Shown here: positions 5,435 through 12,378 of the stretch, in pieces
Layout of the letters: the number at the start of each line of letters is the position of its first letter
How positions within the stretch are numbered: position 1 is the stretch's first letter
Origin: a virus
DNA: 22,330 nucleotides
Reading direction: 5' to 3' (one strand)
Virus record (IMG/VR): IMGVR_UViG_3300023087_000122
Location: 1 to 22,330 of that record
Position numbers and translations under genes: made by a program
Notes under the pieces: model-generated
Databases searched by the model: none
What the model was told of the DNA's origin: nothing
What the model saw: the letters and a program-made list of their open reading frames with translations, nothing else

Positions 5435-6951
5435 AAAAAATATTATTTACGCTACTTCTTTTAACAGGATGCGGTGGCGGTGGAGGTGCAGAAGAAACAG
5501 CAGTAATAGCGCCACCTTCTAATCCAACAGAAGGAACTGTTTTAGAAACATCATGTAATGGAACAACACTCATCGAAACAATTGCAGATGGTAACGGCGG
5601 TTCTACTCAACAAGAAACTCCAAACTCAGAACAGTGTGGTTATGTAGAACCACCAACAGAAGGTACATTGCTTGATGAGTTTTGTGAAGATACAACTAAA
5701 GTTACAATTACAGCTGATGGACAGGGTGGTGAAGTACGTTCAGAACAAGAAAAATCTGAGGAATGTGGTTATGAAGGTCCACTTGAGCGTGGCACTCCAA
5801 TTGGCGAATCATACTGTGCGTTAATAACACCAGAAGAAAGATTTTTAGAATTACTTAATACTATTGACAATGTTTTACGTGACGATCTAATACAGGATTA
5901 TGCAGATGGCGAAGGTGGTTCATATTCAGAACGTGTCAAGCCAGTAGCACAAGAATGTTGGGAACAATTACAAATGGAAGAACCAACCGAGTGTCCTACT
6001 ACGTACACAGACACCGGTGATAGTCGTTTTGAATATACTACATGTGATGGTATTAAACAAAAGTCATCAGTAAGTTATCCTTACGATGTAAATAATGATG
6101 GTATTGCTATTATTGATATATTAGTCGCGCTTGATGTTGCCTTAGGTGAAGATGAAGAATTTGTTTTATATCAATTACAACAAGCAAACATTTATTTTGC
6201 TGAATCTAATGTTGATATAAGATTACGCCTAGCAGGAATTTGGGAAGTACAGACACAAAATACTGACTTAAGAGGTGAGTACTATGATTTCTTTTATGGT
6301 AGATCTCCTTATAATGAAATAGATGAAAGGCAGCGCGGTGCAAATGCAGATTTAGCATTTCTCTTTAAAAAGAGACCAGAAAATCCTATTGCATGTGGTG
6401 TAGCTCAGTTAGATGCAACAAATGGTTTAGATTATACTCGAGGTATTTCTCAATGTTTTTATGGTGATACATTTCAAGAAGGCGAAACAACTCGATATTA
6501 TGAACGAGCATCAGAAACATTTGTACATGAAGTTGGTCACTTATTAGGATTAGAGCACGAATGGGATGACGCAATAAATGTACCAATTTTTGAATATGGT
6601 TTTGGATATAACTTACCCGGTTATAATCCAAATGAAAATAATCCAGAATACCAAGGTATCTATGGTGGCTACGGAACAATCATGTCTTATGCTGATCTCT
6701 CAACTGGAAGATTTTCAGATCGTAGCGAAAGAATTGTAATACCTGAAACAGGTAAATCCATAAGCCTAGGAACTAATGGTGGATGTTTTTGTTTAGAACC
6801 TATTGAAGAACAGCCACCGCCCACTGATAATCATGAACACCTACAACGAGTAAGATATATAATGAGTCAGCTGAGTGAGTATGAACACAGCATTGGTTAT
6901 AATGTACTCTTTGAAAAACCTATTGATCAAGAAAATATTTGTTTATTTTAA
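5431..6951 (+). CDS. Exported metzincin-type metalloprotease lipoprotein
   Basis: 506 residues. The N-terminus has a lipobox LTGC with Cys14 followed by a glycine run, so the protein should be a lipoprotein. Three copies of an EGTxL...C...ADGxGG...CGY repeat cover residues 34 to about 177. The catalytic domain follows, with the full metzincin zinc motif HEVGHLLGLEH at 366-376 and a Met-turn GTIMSYAD around M418. Known metzincins digest proteins outside the cell. A phage-encoded, repeat-bearing version might cut envelope or surface proteins during release or superinfection exclusion, or be a virion part; this is inference. The gene starts with an ATGA overlap and ends the chain that begins at isocitrate lyase. 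A promoter follows at 6955. Confidence 0.9.
   Translation: MKKILFTLLLLTGCGGGGGAEETAVIAPPSNPTEGTVLETSCNGTTLIETIADGNGGSTQQETPNSEQCGYVEPPTEGTLLDEFCEDTTKVTITADGQGGEVRSEQEKSEECGYEGPLERGTPIGESYCALITPEERFLELLNTIDNVLRDDLIQDYADGEGGSYSERVKPVAQECWEQLQMEEPTECPTTYTDTGDSRFEYTTCDGIKQKSSVSYPYDVNNDGIAIIDILVALDVALGEDEEFVLYQLQQANIYFAESNVDIRLRLAGIWEVQTQNTDLRGEYYDFFYGRSPYNEIDERQRGANADLAFLFKKRPENPIACGVAQLDATNGLDYTRGISQCFYGDTFQEGETTRYYERASETFVHEVGHLLGLEHEWDDAINVPIFEYGFGYNLPGYNPNENNPEYQGIYGGYGTIMSYADLSTGRFSDRSERIVIPETGKSISLGTNGGCFCLEPIEEQPPPTDNHEHLQRVRYIMSQLSEYEHSIGYNVLFEKPIDQENICLF
5530..5961 (+). repeat. Three protein-level repeats (EGTxL...C...ADGxGG...CGY)
   Basis: Units span about residues 34-75, 77-117 and 120-177. 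Each has a GTxL opening, one cysteine, a central ADGxGG and a closing cysteine. The third carries an insertion of about 15 residues between the first cysteine and ADGEGGSY. Similar units occur in phage tail fibre and adhesin-type proteins. The paired cysteines suggest one disulfide per unit. Confidence 0.8.
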
Positions 6952-6954
6952 CAG

Positions 6955-6983
6955 TTTACTTTATTTCTCAACTATGGTAGTAT
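6955..6983 (+). promoter_or_regulatory. Sigma70-like promoter upstream of the DUF7220 gene
   Basis: TTTACT at 6955-6960, 17-nt spacer, TAGTAT at 6978-6983, immediately after the metzincin stop. A GAGGA Shine-Dalgarno follows at about 6996-7000 before ATG 7006. Confidence 0.6.
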
Positions 6984-7005
6984 ATACCTATGGTTGAGGA
7001 AGTAT

Positions 7006-7218
7006 ATGAAAAAAGAAGCATTTAAAGAAGCAATTACAGATACTATTGTTGCTGCACTAATTAACGTTCCTTTAAATTATTTGTTTATTAATATTGCGTT
7101 TTATTATAATATGACAGCAGCACAAACAACATTATTTTTTACAATAGCGTTTTCTATTTTTGCAATCACTCGAAAGTATTATACGCGAGTATATTTTGCA
7201 AAAAGAAACGGAGTATAG
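7006..7218 (+). CDS. DUF7220-type small membrane protein
   Basis: 70 residues. MKKEAFKEAITDTIVAALINVPLN is followed by two hydrophobic segments and a basic RKYYTRVYF end. This is the pattern of the DUF7220 family found widely in T4-like phages. ATG 7006 follows GAGGA; a TTG at 6994 is in frame but sits on the Shine-Dalgarno. Its last codons and TAG lie inside the acceptor stem of tRNA-Pro, so the mRNA is cut at its stop codon when the tRNA is processed. Function unknown; it is expected in the inner membrane. Confidence 0.85.
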   Translation: MKKEAFKEAITDTIVAALINVPLNYLFINIAFYYNMTAAQTTLFFTIAFSIFAITRKYYTRVYFAKRNGV

Positions 7219-7285
7219 CACAGCTTGGTAGTGCGTCCGCTTTGGGAGCGGAAGGTCGCAGGTTCGAATCCTGCTACTCCGACCA
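7210..7285 (+). tRNA. tRNA-Pro (anticodon UGG)
   Basis: 76 nt with encoded CCA. Acceptor CGGAGTA/TACTCCG, anticodon stem TCCGC/GCGGA with loop TTTGGGA and TGG at 7244-7246, T arm GCAGG/CCTGC. Its first nine bases overlap the end of the DUF7220 gene. Confidence 0.97.
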
Positions 7286-7301
7286 AATAGAGGAAAATGG
7301 T

Positions 7302-7478
7302 ATGACTAAACAACGCATGAAAGATTTATTAATTATTGCAATGTTACCATTTTTAGTAGTAGCGTGGGAAACTACCGACTGGAGTTTTTTAAGGCCTGTT
7401 GATTTTGAAGAACGCAAATGTGATATATATCACACTAATGCAAAACCTTCACTTAAGTGTGAAACATGGGAGCCATAA
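7302..7478 (+). CDS. Small membrane-anchored protein
   Basis: 58 residues with one hydrophobic segment near the N-terminus (about 8-22, LLIIAMLPFLVVAW) and a short polar part with two cysteines (ERKCDIYH, LKCETW). AGAGGA lies upstream of ATG 7302, 16 bases after the tRNA end. It could be an uncleaved signal anchor or a cleaved signal peptide. No family recognised. Confidence 0.65.
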   Translation: MTKQRMKDLLIIAMLPFLVVAWETTDWSFLRPVDFEERKCDIYHTNAKPSLKCETWEP

Positions 7479-7481
7479 ATC

Positions 7482-7694
7482 GTGAATTGGTTTAATAACG
7501 TTATTAAACAACTGGAAAAGCCGGTTGAAGAAAATCCTATAGATAAAGCTATAGTAGAAAAATTGCCACAAGACGGTGAGGTCAATAAAGTTTACCAAGC
7601 ACGTTGGGTGTGGTATCATACTATTCTTGCTATAGAAATTGGATTCACTAATGTTCTTTTACTACTAATCTTATTTGTGTTGGCGTTCAAATGA
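7482..7694 (+). CDS. Small tail-anchored membrane protein (GTG start)
   Basis: 70 residues, with a charged N-terminal half and a C-terminal membrane segment (about 48-69, IEIGFTNVLLLLILFVLAF). The start is GTG 7482 with GGAG at about 7469-7472; no in-frame ATG precedes it. It ends in an ATGA overlap with the next gene. Tail-anchored topology with the N-terminus in the cytoplasm is likely. A holin-like role is possible but unsupported. Confidence 0.65.
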   Translation: MNWFNNVIKQLEKPVEENPIDKAIVEKLPQDGEVNKVYQARWVWYHTILAIEIGFTNVLLLLILFVLAFK

Positions 7695-7996
7695 AATTTT
7701 TAATGTACTTATTTTTCTTTATAATTGGTCTTGCTGTTGGTACAGCAAATACTGAAAATGTGTGGGAAGATAAATTAAAATTTGCACTCGAAGAAAGAGA
7801 AGAAGTGCATAAGATTATGATTGATGTTGAGAATACAGTTACACGTAAAGAAGCAATGGATGATTTTTTAAGAACATTGTGGGATACATGTATTGATGGG
7901 GGTGGTTTTTACATAGACAATCAAGAAACTGGAGAAAAGGAAACTTTCAAATGCTCCAAACATGATGGTAATGACTATACTGTAGCACATAGATGA
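7691..7996 (+). CDS. Small protein with N-terminal signal/anchor
   Basis: 101 residues. MKFLMYLFFFIIGLAVGTAN is a signal peptide or membrane anchor. It is followed by a charged helix (EDKLKFALEEREEVHKIMIDVE) and a C-terminal part with two cysteines (TCIDGGGFYI, FKCSKH). It is joined to both neighbours by ATGA overlaps and forms a three-gene membrane set with the two genes upstream. Function unknown. Confidence 0.65.
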   Translation: MKFLMYLFFFIIGLAVGTANTENVWEDKLKFALEEREEVHKIMIDVENTVTRKEAMDDFLRTLWDTCIDGGGFYIDNQETGEKETFKCSKHDGNDYTVAHR

Positions 7997-8619
7997 TAAC
8001 TGAAATTACTACAGACAGAGTTGATGACATTGTTATCGTTGAAGATTTTTTGTCTCCTAGATATCTTAATCACCTTTACGAATTTATTACACAGGTGCCA
8101 GAAGAAACGTGGTGGAACCATAGTTATGAAGATGTAGACTTTTGGAATGGTAGATTTTATAACGCGCATGAAGTGCATAAAGATGGTCATCCATATATGG
8201 CAAATATTATGTGGCAACAAAGAAAGCGTGTTATTAAAATCATTAAATCTATATTCGACAAAGATATAATGTATTCAGATCTTTGTCAGTTTGTACGTTG
8301 GTTTGATGGATATGAACTCACACCTCATGCTGATGCAGAAGAACCAGATGGAAGTCCTCATCCGTTCCCATATCGTGAATATGCTAGTATAATTTATCTC
8401 AATGATAATTTTACTGGTGGTGAAATACATTTTCCTAATAAAAACTTTTCACCAAAAATTAAGCCAGGAATGCTTGTAATTTTTCCGGGCACGTTAGAAT
8501 ATTTGCATGGTGTGAGAGAAGTGACAGAAGGAATAAGATATACTTTGTGTAGTTTTTATACTTCACAAAAAGAACACAGTGATGATCATTGGTCAGAAAC
8601 AGGAATATCTTTAGGATGA
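7993..8619 (+). CDS. 2-oxoglutarate/Fe(II)-dependent oxygenase
   Basis: 208 residues, prolyl-4-hydroxylase-like double-stranded beta helix. The iron ligands are H112 and D114 (TPHADAEE) and H172 (YLHGVREV). R182 in TEGIRYTL is placed to bind the 2-oxoglutarate carboxylate. SIIYLNDNFTGGEIHFP is the usual core strand region. Such enzymes hydroxylate proteins, nucleic acids or small molecules, and several copies are common in T4-like marine phages with unknown substrates. There is no signal peptide. ATGA overlaps on both sides tie it to the DUF6065 gene downstream, which may be its partner or target. Confidence 0.92.
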   Translation: MITEITTDRVDDIVIVEDFLSPRYLNHLYEFITQVPEETWWNHSYEDVDFWNGRFYNAHEVHKDGHPYMANIMWQQRKRVIKIIKSIFDKDIMYSDLCQFVRWFDGYELTPHADAEEPDGSPHPFPYREYASIIYLNDNFTGGEIHFPNKNFSPKIKPGMLVIFPGTLEYLHGVREVTEGIRYTLCSFYTSQKEHSDDHWSETGISLG

Positions 8620-9347
8620 TTATACCAGAAAATACTATTGCCGCTTTGCCGCATCATGCAGAGGAAGGTAATTTAGATGATGTTATTGTTCCTTTTGCAG
8701 GTATGAAAAAACGTGATTGGTTTAGTACTCACGCGTATTATTGCCTACCACTTACAATAGGTAATCAATACGGCTTTGGTGTAAAAACTCAATACAATTT
8801 TTGGGCTGAATGGAATGGTGGCAGAGATTTAGAAGATACTGTAATAGAATTTGGTGAAAGTGAAAATAACCGTCAACATATTAATAGTCACTTTGGTGAT
8901 GGAATCATTACAATTCAAAATAATTGGACATTAAGAACTCCACCTAATATTAATTTAATAACGATGGATCCACCAAATATTATTAATCACGGAATTAGAA
9001 ACTTAACCGGTGTCATTGAAACAGATAATTTAAGAAGAGATTTTACTTTTAATCTTAAAATGACAAAACCAAATGAAAAAATCTTTATTCCAAAAGGAAC
9101 AATCATTAGCGCCTTTATGCCTATTCCAAGATTTTTTGTTGAAGAGTTTAAGGTTGTAAATGCAATGGATCTTTTTGATGAAGAAGTTTTAAAAGAAGAA
9201 TGGGATATACAACTTAAGTTCTCAGAGTTAAGAACCGGCCCAGATACAGAAAAACCACACCAATCTGGTAGATTATATTATAATGGTGAAGATGCATATG
9301 GTAATAAATATAAAAACCACCAACGGACTATAGGCAAAAAGAAATGA
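8616..9347 (+). CDS. DUF6065 family protein
   Basis: 243 residues. The order of conserved blocks fits DUF6065: PFAGMKKRDWF, YYCLPLTIGNQYGF, W-WNGG, SHFGDGIITIQNNWTLRTPP, LITMDPPN, GVIETDNLRRDFTFNLKMT, and a hydrophobic strand before PIPR. The domain is of unknown function and occurs in phages and bacteria. The start ATG 8616 overlaps the oxygenase stop as ATGA. An in-frame upstream codon at 8589 is less likely. The tight coupling with a 2-oxoglutarate oxygenase suggests a shared pathway, perhaps modification of a metabolite or glycan, but that is inference from position only. Confidence 0.8.
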   Translation: MIIPENTIAALPHHAEEGNLDDVIVPFAGMKKRDWFSTHAYYCLPLTIGNQYGFGVKTQYNFWAEWNGGRDLEDTVIEFGESENNRQHINSHFGDGIITIQNNWTLRTPPNINLITMDPPNIINHGIRNLTGVIETDNLRRDFTFNLKMTKPNEKIFIPKGTIISAFMPIPRFFVEEFKVVNAMDLFDEEVLKEEWDIQLKFSELRTGPDTEKPHQSGRLYYNGEDAYGNKYKNHQRTIGKKK

Positions 9348-9535
9348 CCGGATTAGAACATACATTTATTGCAACATCATTGTTGGCTATTGCTTTTTAT
9401 GCTGGTAAATATTTTGGTGTTAAGCAAGGTCGAATAGAAGGTGTTGCTAAAACTTTTGATTTAATGAGTGACAAAGAAATTGAAAGAATTAGTGAAGAAA
9501 TTATGCAATCAATAAAAGAGGAAAATGATGTCTAA
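9344..9535 (+). CDS. Small N-terminally anchored membrane protein
   Basis: 63 residues. One membrane segment at about 8-24 is followed by a basic turn (KYFGVKQGR) and an acidic helix (MSDKEIERISEEIMQSIKEEN). Topology with the helix in the cytoplasm is likely. The start is an ATGA overlap with the DUF6065 gene, and it overlaps the following gene by eight bases. No family recognised. Confidence 0.65.
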   Translation: MTGLEHTFIATSLLAIAFYAGKYFGVKQGRIEGVAKTFDLMSDKEIERISEEIMQSIKEENDV

Positions 9536-9803
9536 TAAAGGTGATGTAGTTACTGTTTTAACTCCAGTTGGAGAAATTGTAGGACGGTATAAAGAAAAAG
9601 ATGATGGTGGTATTACTCTAGAATCACCGCGGACTTTTGTTCAAACAGAGCAGGGTATGGGATTTGCTCCAGGAATATGTATGACTGGAGCTCCAAATAC
9701 TAAAGAAGCTAAAGTCTATCGTAATATGATTGTTGCTATTGTAGAAAGTAGTGATGAAGTAGAAAAAGCTTGGTTACAAGCTACAACTGGCTTGGTAATA
9801 TGA
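9528..9803 (+). CDS. Sm-like fold phage protein, conserved in T4-like marine phages
   Basis: 91 residues, all-beta pattern: VVTVLTPVGEIVGRYKEKDDGGITLESPRTF, then GMGFAPGICMTGAPNTKEAKVY and a short helix ending ATTGLVI. The first half resembles the five-stranded Sm/LSm barrel. Proteins with the same GMGFA-GIC-TG motif are common in cyanophages and pelagic T4-like phages. I choose ATG 9528 because GAGG at 9519-9522 is better spaced than for ATG 9525. An RNA-binding or structural role is possible but unproven. Confidence 0.7.
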   Translation: MSNKGDVVTVLTPVGEIVGRYKEKDDGGITLESPRTFVQTEQGMGFAPGICMTGAPNTKEAKVYRNMIVAIVESSDEVEKAWLQATTGLVI

Positions 9804-10039
9804 GTTGGAACTATAGAATTTGTTTTAGATCTAAAAATCGAGGATATGGGTTTTATATCCACGAAGTATATTACGATGATGATGGATCTATCAAATACTA
9901 TACATCAAATCCAGTAAATGTCTTTGGTGATGATCCGGATGATGTTTATCAAACATTAAAAATGATGATGGACTCGCTTGATAAAGATTTACTAGATTTA
10001 GATGAAGTTGATGCTATCTTTGAATTGAAAAAAGTATAA
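9800..10039 (+). CDS. Small conserved hypothetical protein (MSWNYR family)
   Basis: 79 residues starting MSWNYRICF, with FYIHEVYYDDDGSIKYYTSNPVNVFGDDPDDV and a helical acidic end. This is a short beta-rich family seen in many bacteria and phages, function unknown. ATG 9800 overlaps the previous stop as ATGA; the in-frame upstream codon at 9770 is not needed. It is the last gene before a strong terminator. Confidence 0.75.
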   Translation: MSWNYRICFRSKNRGYGFYIHEVYYDDDGSIKYYTSNPVNVFGDDPDDVYQTLKMMMDSLDKDLLDLDEVDAIFELKKV

Positions 10040-10049
10040 ATAAATCTAG

Positions 10050-10077
10050 AAACCTGTCAATTAATTGACAGGTTTTT
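10050..10077 (+). terminator. Strong rho-independent terminator
   Basis: AACCTGTCAA at 10051-10060, loop TTAA, TTGACAGGTT at 10065-10074, then further Ts. The whole 24-nt arm-loop-arm is a perfect palindrome. It closes the 7006-10039 transcription unit just before the tmRNA. Confidence 0.85.
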
Positions 10078-10088
10078 GACAGGTATTC

Positions 10089-10405
10089 GTTGAAACATTG
10101 TAAATAAGAAGTGCGGACAGGGGTTCAAATCCCCTCGCCTCCACCAAAAGTAGTTTTATCACTGTTGACCTGCCCATCGACGGATGAGGGGGCATCACTG
10201 CGCTGAGACTACTTTTGATGGGGGCGTTATGGAATCGACGGGCGACTGAAAACAATGTAGAGAATCAGACGATGAACGCCGTCTGTCAAAACAGGGTTCA
10301 AACAAATAGTTGCAAACGATGACAACTACTATGGAGATGTAGCCTTAGCGGCATGATCTTCCGAGGATTGCTCCCACCTCGTCGCCCAACGGGAGCCTTG
10401 ATTTA
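10089..10405 (+). ncRNA. ssrA: Circularly permuted (two-piece) tmRNA
   Basis: The acceptor piece comes first and the coding piece second. The acceptor 3' strand CGCCTCC-A-CCA (10136-10146) pairs with 5' GGGGGCG (10220-10226), giving a G3-U pair typical of alanyl-tRNA synthetase recognition. The T arm AGGGG-TTCAAAT-CCCCT stands before it. The P2 helix joins ACATTGT (10095-10101) to ACAATGT (10252-10258). The conserved GGAATCGACGGGC follows the 5' end. Pseudoknot PK1 has CAGACG/CGTCTG (10266-10271/10280-10285) and TGAAC/GTTCA (10273-10277/10296-10300), ending 11 bases before the resume codon. A second pseudoknot after the tag has CGAGG/CCTCG (10362-10366/10377-10381) and GCTCCC/GGGAGC (10370-10375/10391-10396). 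The spacer removed in maturation (about 10147-10219) is closed by AAAAGTAGT/ACTACTTTT (10146-10154/10208-10216). The outer ends are approximate. tmRNA rescues stalled ribosomes and tags the unfinished protein. Confidence 0.95.
10312..10356 (+). other. tmRNA tag reading frame
   Basis: Resume codon GCA at 10312 and stop TGA at 10354-10356. The encoded tag is ANDDNYYGDVALAA, to which the charged alanine is added in front. The AND start and the hydrophobic ALAA end match proteobacterial tags that ClpXP and other proteases recognise. The upstream AAATAGTT context resembles the E. coli resume site. Confidence 0.93.
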
Positions 10406-10461
10406 TCATTGGATCACCTTGTTTTATATAATATAATAATAAATTATTAAGGTAAAATACA

Positions 10462-11067
10462 ATGGATAAACTAGACGCAAGCTTGATCAGAATCTTGTGC
10501 GTTGGAATTGGTGTTATTTTATTAGTATCTTGGCTACCTGCTGCATTGGCGCAAGAAGAAGCTGTAGATCCTAATCTGATAAGAACTGAGTCGACAACTA
10601 CAAGCACTATCACGACAAACGGTAATACTACTACAACACTGAAGTCTCCTCCGGCTTCAGCAATCACACCTACAATCAATACGTCAAACTCAGATCTTTG
10701 TACGTTTGGTGTGGCTGGAGCAGTACAAACACAAATTCTCGGTATTTCTACAGGTACTCAATTTACTGATGAAAACTGTGAACGACTGAAGAATGCCAAA
10801 ACTCTATATGATATGGGTATGAAAGTAGCAGCAGTATCATTGATGTGCCAAGACTCTAGGGTCTTTAGTGCAATGATGAATGCTGGTACGCCGTGTCCAT
10901 ACGATGGACTTATTGGACCCGAAGCAAAAGCCGCATGGCAAGCACAAGGAGTATCCTCAAGTCCCGAAGAAGTAGAATTAAAGGAAGATATGGATGAGCA
11001 GACTAAAGAAACTGCAATGGCTGGTGGTGGTATTGCTGGCCTACTCGCCCTCTTACTCCTACTCTGA
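10462..11067 (+). CDS. Exported protein with C-terminal membrane segment
   Basis: 201 residues. It has a signal peptide (1-30, ending AALA), a Thr/Ser-rich linker, and a conserved domain around residues 74-160 with cysteines (LCTFGVAGAVQTQILG, NCERLKNAKTLYDMGMKVAAVSLMCQD, GTPCPYDG). It ends with a hydrophobic run GLLALLLLL at the very terminus. Proteins with the same central block are present in T4-like cyanophages and pelagic phages, without known function. ATG 10462 has AAGG upstream. It is the first gene after the tmRNA and the head of a five-gene run of exported proteins. Its last 74 bases also encode the signal peptide of the next gene. Confidence 0.8.
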   Translation: MDKLDASLIRILCVGIGVILLVSWLPAALAQEEAVDPNLIRTESTTTSTITTNGNTTTTLKSPPASAITPTINTSNSDLCTFGVAGAVQTQILGISTGTQFTDENCERLKNAKTLYDMGMKVAAVSLMCQDSRVFSAMMNAGTPCPYDGLIGPEAKAAWQAQGVSSSPEEVELKEDMDEQTKETAMAGGGIAGLLALLLLL

Positions 11068-11878
11068 ACAAGTATTTGGTCAAACGACCAATGCAGCACA
11101 GAATGGATATGCATGGGTAATGAACAATGTTTTGCCTCAGCAGGCAGGTTTGCAAGTCAATACAGTTTTGTATCGTTACACTACAATTAAGGATATTGAT
11201 GATCCATTGTTTGTGACAGTACAAAATGAAAATGCAGTCGACGGTGGTTACATATTCAGAGAGACCGACGACTGGACAGGATTGCCAGGTAATTCTATCA
11301 ACAAAGTAGTTGGTGTTGGTGGAGTTCCTATCGATTATTGGGGAGATGGCTCAATAGTATGGGAAGGTGAAGGTAAAGTCACTGATCCAGTAGTGGTTTA
11401 CACTTATCAGTATGATACATGTTTTGATCCACAGGCGGATCCATCATGTCCGGGATATAAGGTAGAAATGCCTGATATACCATCAGTTGACCCAGTCGAT
11501 CCATTGGATGACCAATTTGTACAAGATGAGATCGATCGGGAAATGACTATGAGAGACGAAGATGAAGATGAACGTGAAAGACAAAGAATGTCTGAAAAAG
11601 AAGATAATGAAGATGAAGAGGTTGATCTCGAAACTGTATTAGGAATAGTTGGTCGTTCCTTACAGAATGCACAAGACACTGCAAAACATCAACAGCAGAT
11701 GGCTTTGAATCAGTTCTCAAACATATATTATAATCAACTGCCAGATACAGTATACAATGAGACAGTGCAACTCAAAGATGCTACGTTGCCTAGAAATAAT
11801 CGGGGACGTAGACTACAATATGCGCAAGACTTACTTCATGACAAATTAGTCAAATCACAATATAAAGGAGAACGTTAA
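10994..11878 (+). CDS. Exported beta-rich protein with acidic region
   Basis: 294 residues. ATG 10994 gives MSRLKKLQWLVVVLLAYSPSYSYS, a good signal peptide, although it lies inside the end of the previous gene in another frame. A beta-rich domain follows (to about 150, with the pair CFDPQADPSC), then a proline/aspartate linker and a very acidic and basic mixed segment at about 176-215. A helical C-terminus (NAQDTAKHQQQMALNQF) completes it. No known family recognised. It fuses to the next gene as TAATG, so the cluster is co-translated. An outer-surface or virion role is possible. Confidence 0.8.
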   Translation: MSRLKKLQWLVVVLLAYSPSYSYSEQVFGQTTNAAQNGYAWVMNNVLPQQAGLQVNTVLYRYTTIKDIDDPLFVTVQNENAVDGGYIFRETDDWTGLPGNSINKVVGVGGVPIDYWGDGSIVWEGEGKVTDPVVVYTYQYDTCFDPQADPSCPGYKVEMPDIPSVDPVDPLDDQFVQDEIDREMTMRDEDEDERERQRMSEKEDNEDEEVDLETVLGIVGRSLQNAQDTAKHQQQMALNQFSNIYYNQLPDTVYNETVQLKDATLPRNNRGRRLQYAQDLLHDKLVKSQYKGER

Positions 11879-12375
11879 TGTTCAAGAAAATTTTGGCCGC
11901 TTCAATTGCTATGATGGCCATCGGCGCACAGGCTGCCGACGTTCCTATCATTGGTAACGTTGAGTCAAAGTGTGTAGTTACCATCGACAAGCAAGGTGTG
12001 TATGGTAACCCTTCAGCAAGCATTCTTTCAACTGATGCTGTTGACGGTGGTGTAGAACCGGTTGTACGCTTCGATGTAGTACTCGCCGATGCATACAAAG
12101 CTGTTATTTCTCATCCTATCTCTTTCTCTCAGAGTCCTGCACTCAATGATACAGTAACATGGACTGGATCCACTTCAGTTGAGGCTGTGTCAGATGCTGG
12201 TATGTCTGCGTATGATACTGATAAGATCGAATACGATAATACGACAGAAGTAGATCTGTCAATCGCTGGTAGCACGTGGTTTAAGGTCAGTTCAGAAGCT
12301 GACTATGGTTATAGCAAAGCACTTCCAGGTGGTACTTACACCTCTATTGTGGAAGCTAACTGTATAGCACTCTAA
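11878..12375 (+). CDS. Exported beta-sandwich protein, possibly pilin-like
   Basis: 165 residues with a clear signal peptide (MFKKILAASIAMMAIGAQA, cleavage before ADVP). The mature part is beta-rich and has only two cysteines, one near the N-terminus (ESKCVVTID) and one near the end (EANCIAL), placed as for a single disulfide. The closing LPGGTYTSIVEA resembles the last strand of spore-coat-U/Csu-type pilins. This is a weak resemblance, not an identification. Its GC and codon use look richer than the neighbours. It directly precedes a small exported protein that could be its chaperone. Confidence 0.75.
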   Translation: MFKKILAASIAMMAIGAQAADVPIIGNVESKCVVTIDKQGVYGNPSASILSTDAVDGGVEPVVRFDVVLADAYKAVISHPISFSQSPALNDTVTWTGSTSVEAVSDAGMSAYDTDKIEYDNTTEVDLSIAGSTWFKVSSEADYGYSKALPGGTYTSIVEANCIAL

Positions 12376-12378
12376 ACC

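Noticed and set aside
10076-10104. TTGACA followed by TGTAAA as a tmRNA promoter
   Set aside because: The -10 would fall inside the P2 strand of the acceptor piece (10095-10101), so the transcript would start too late. TTGACAGGT is also simply a repeat of the terminator arm at 10065-10073.
11407-11679. Serine-rich antisense frame
   Set aside because: It mirrors the acidic GAT/GAA-rich segment of the exported gene on the plus strand; a composition artefact.
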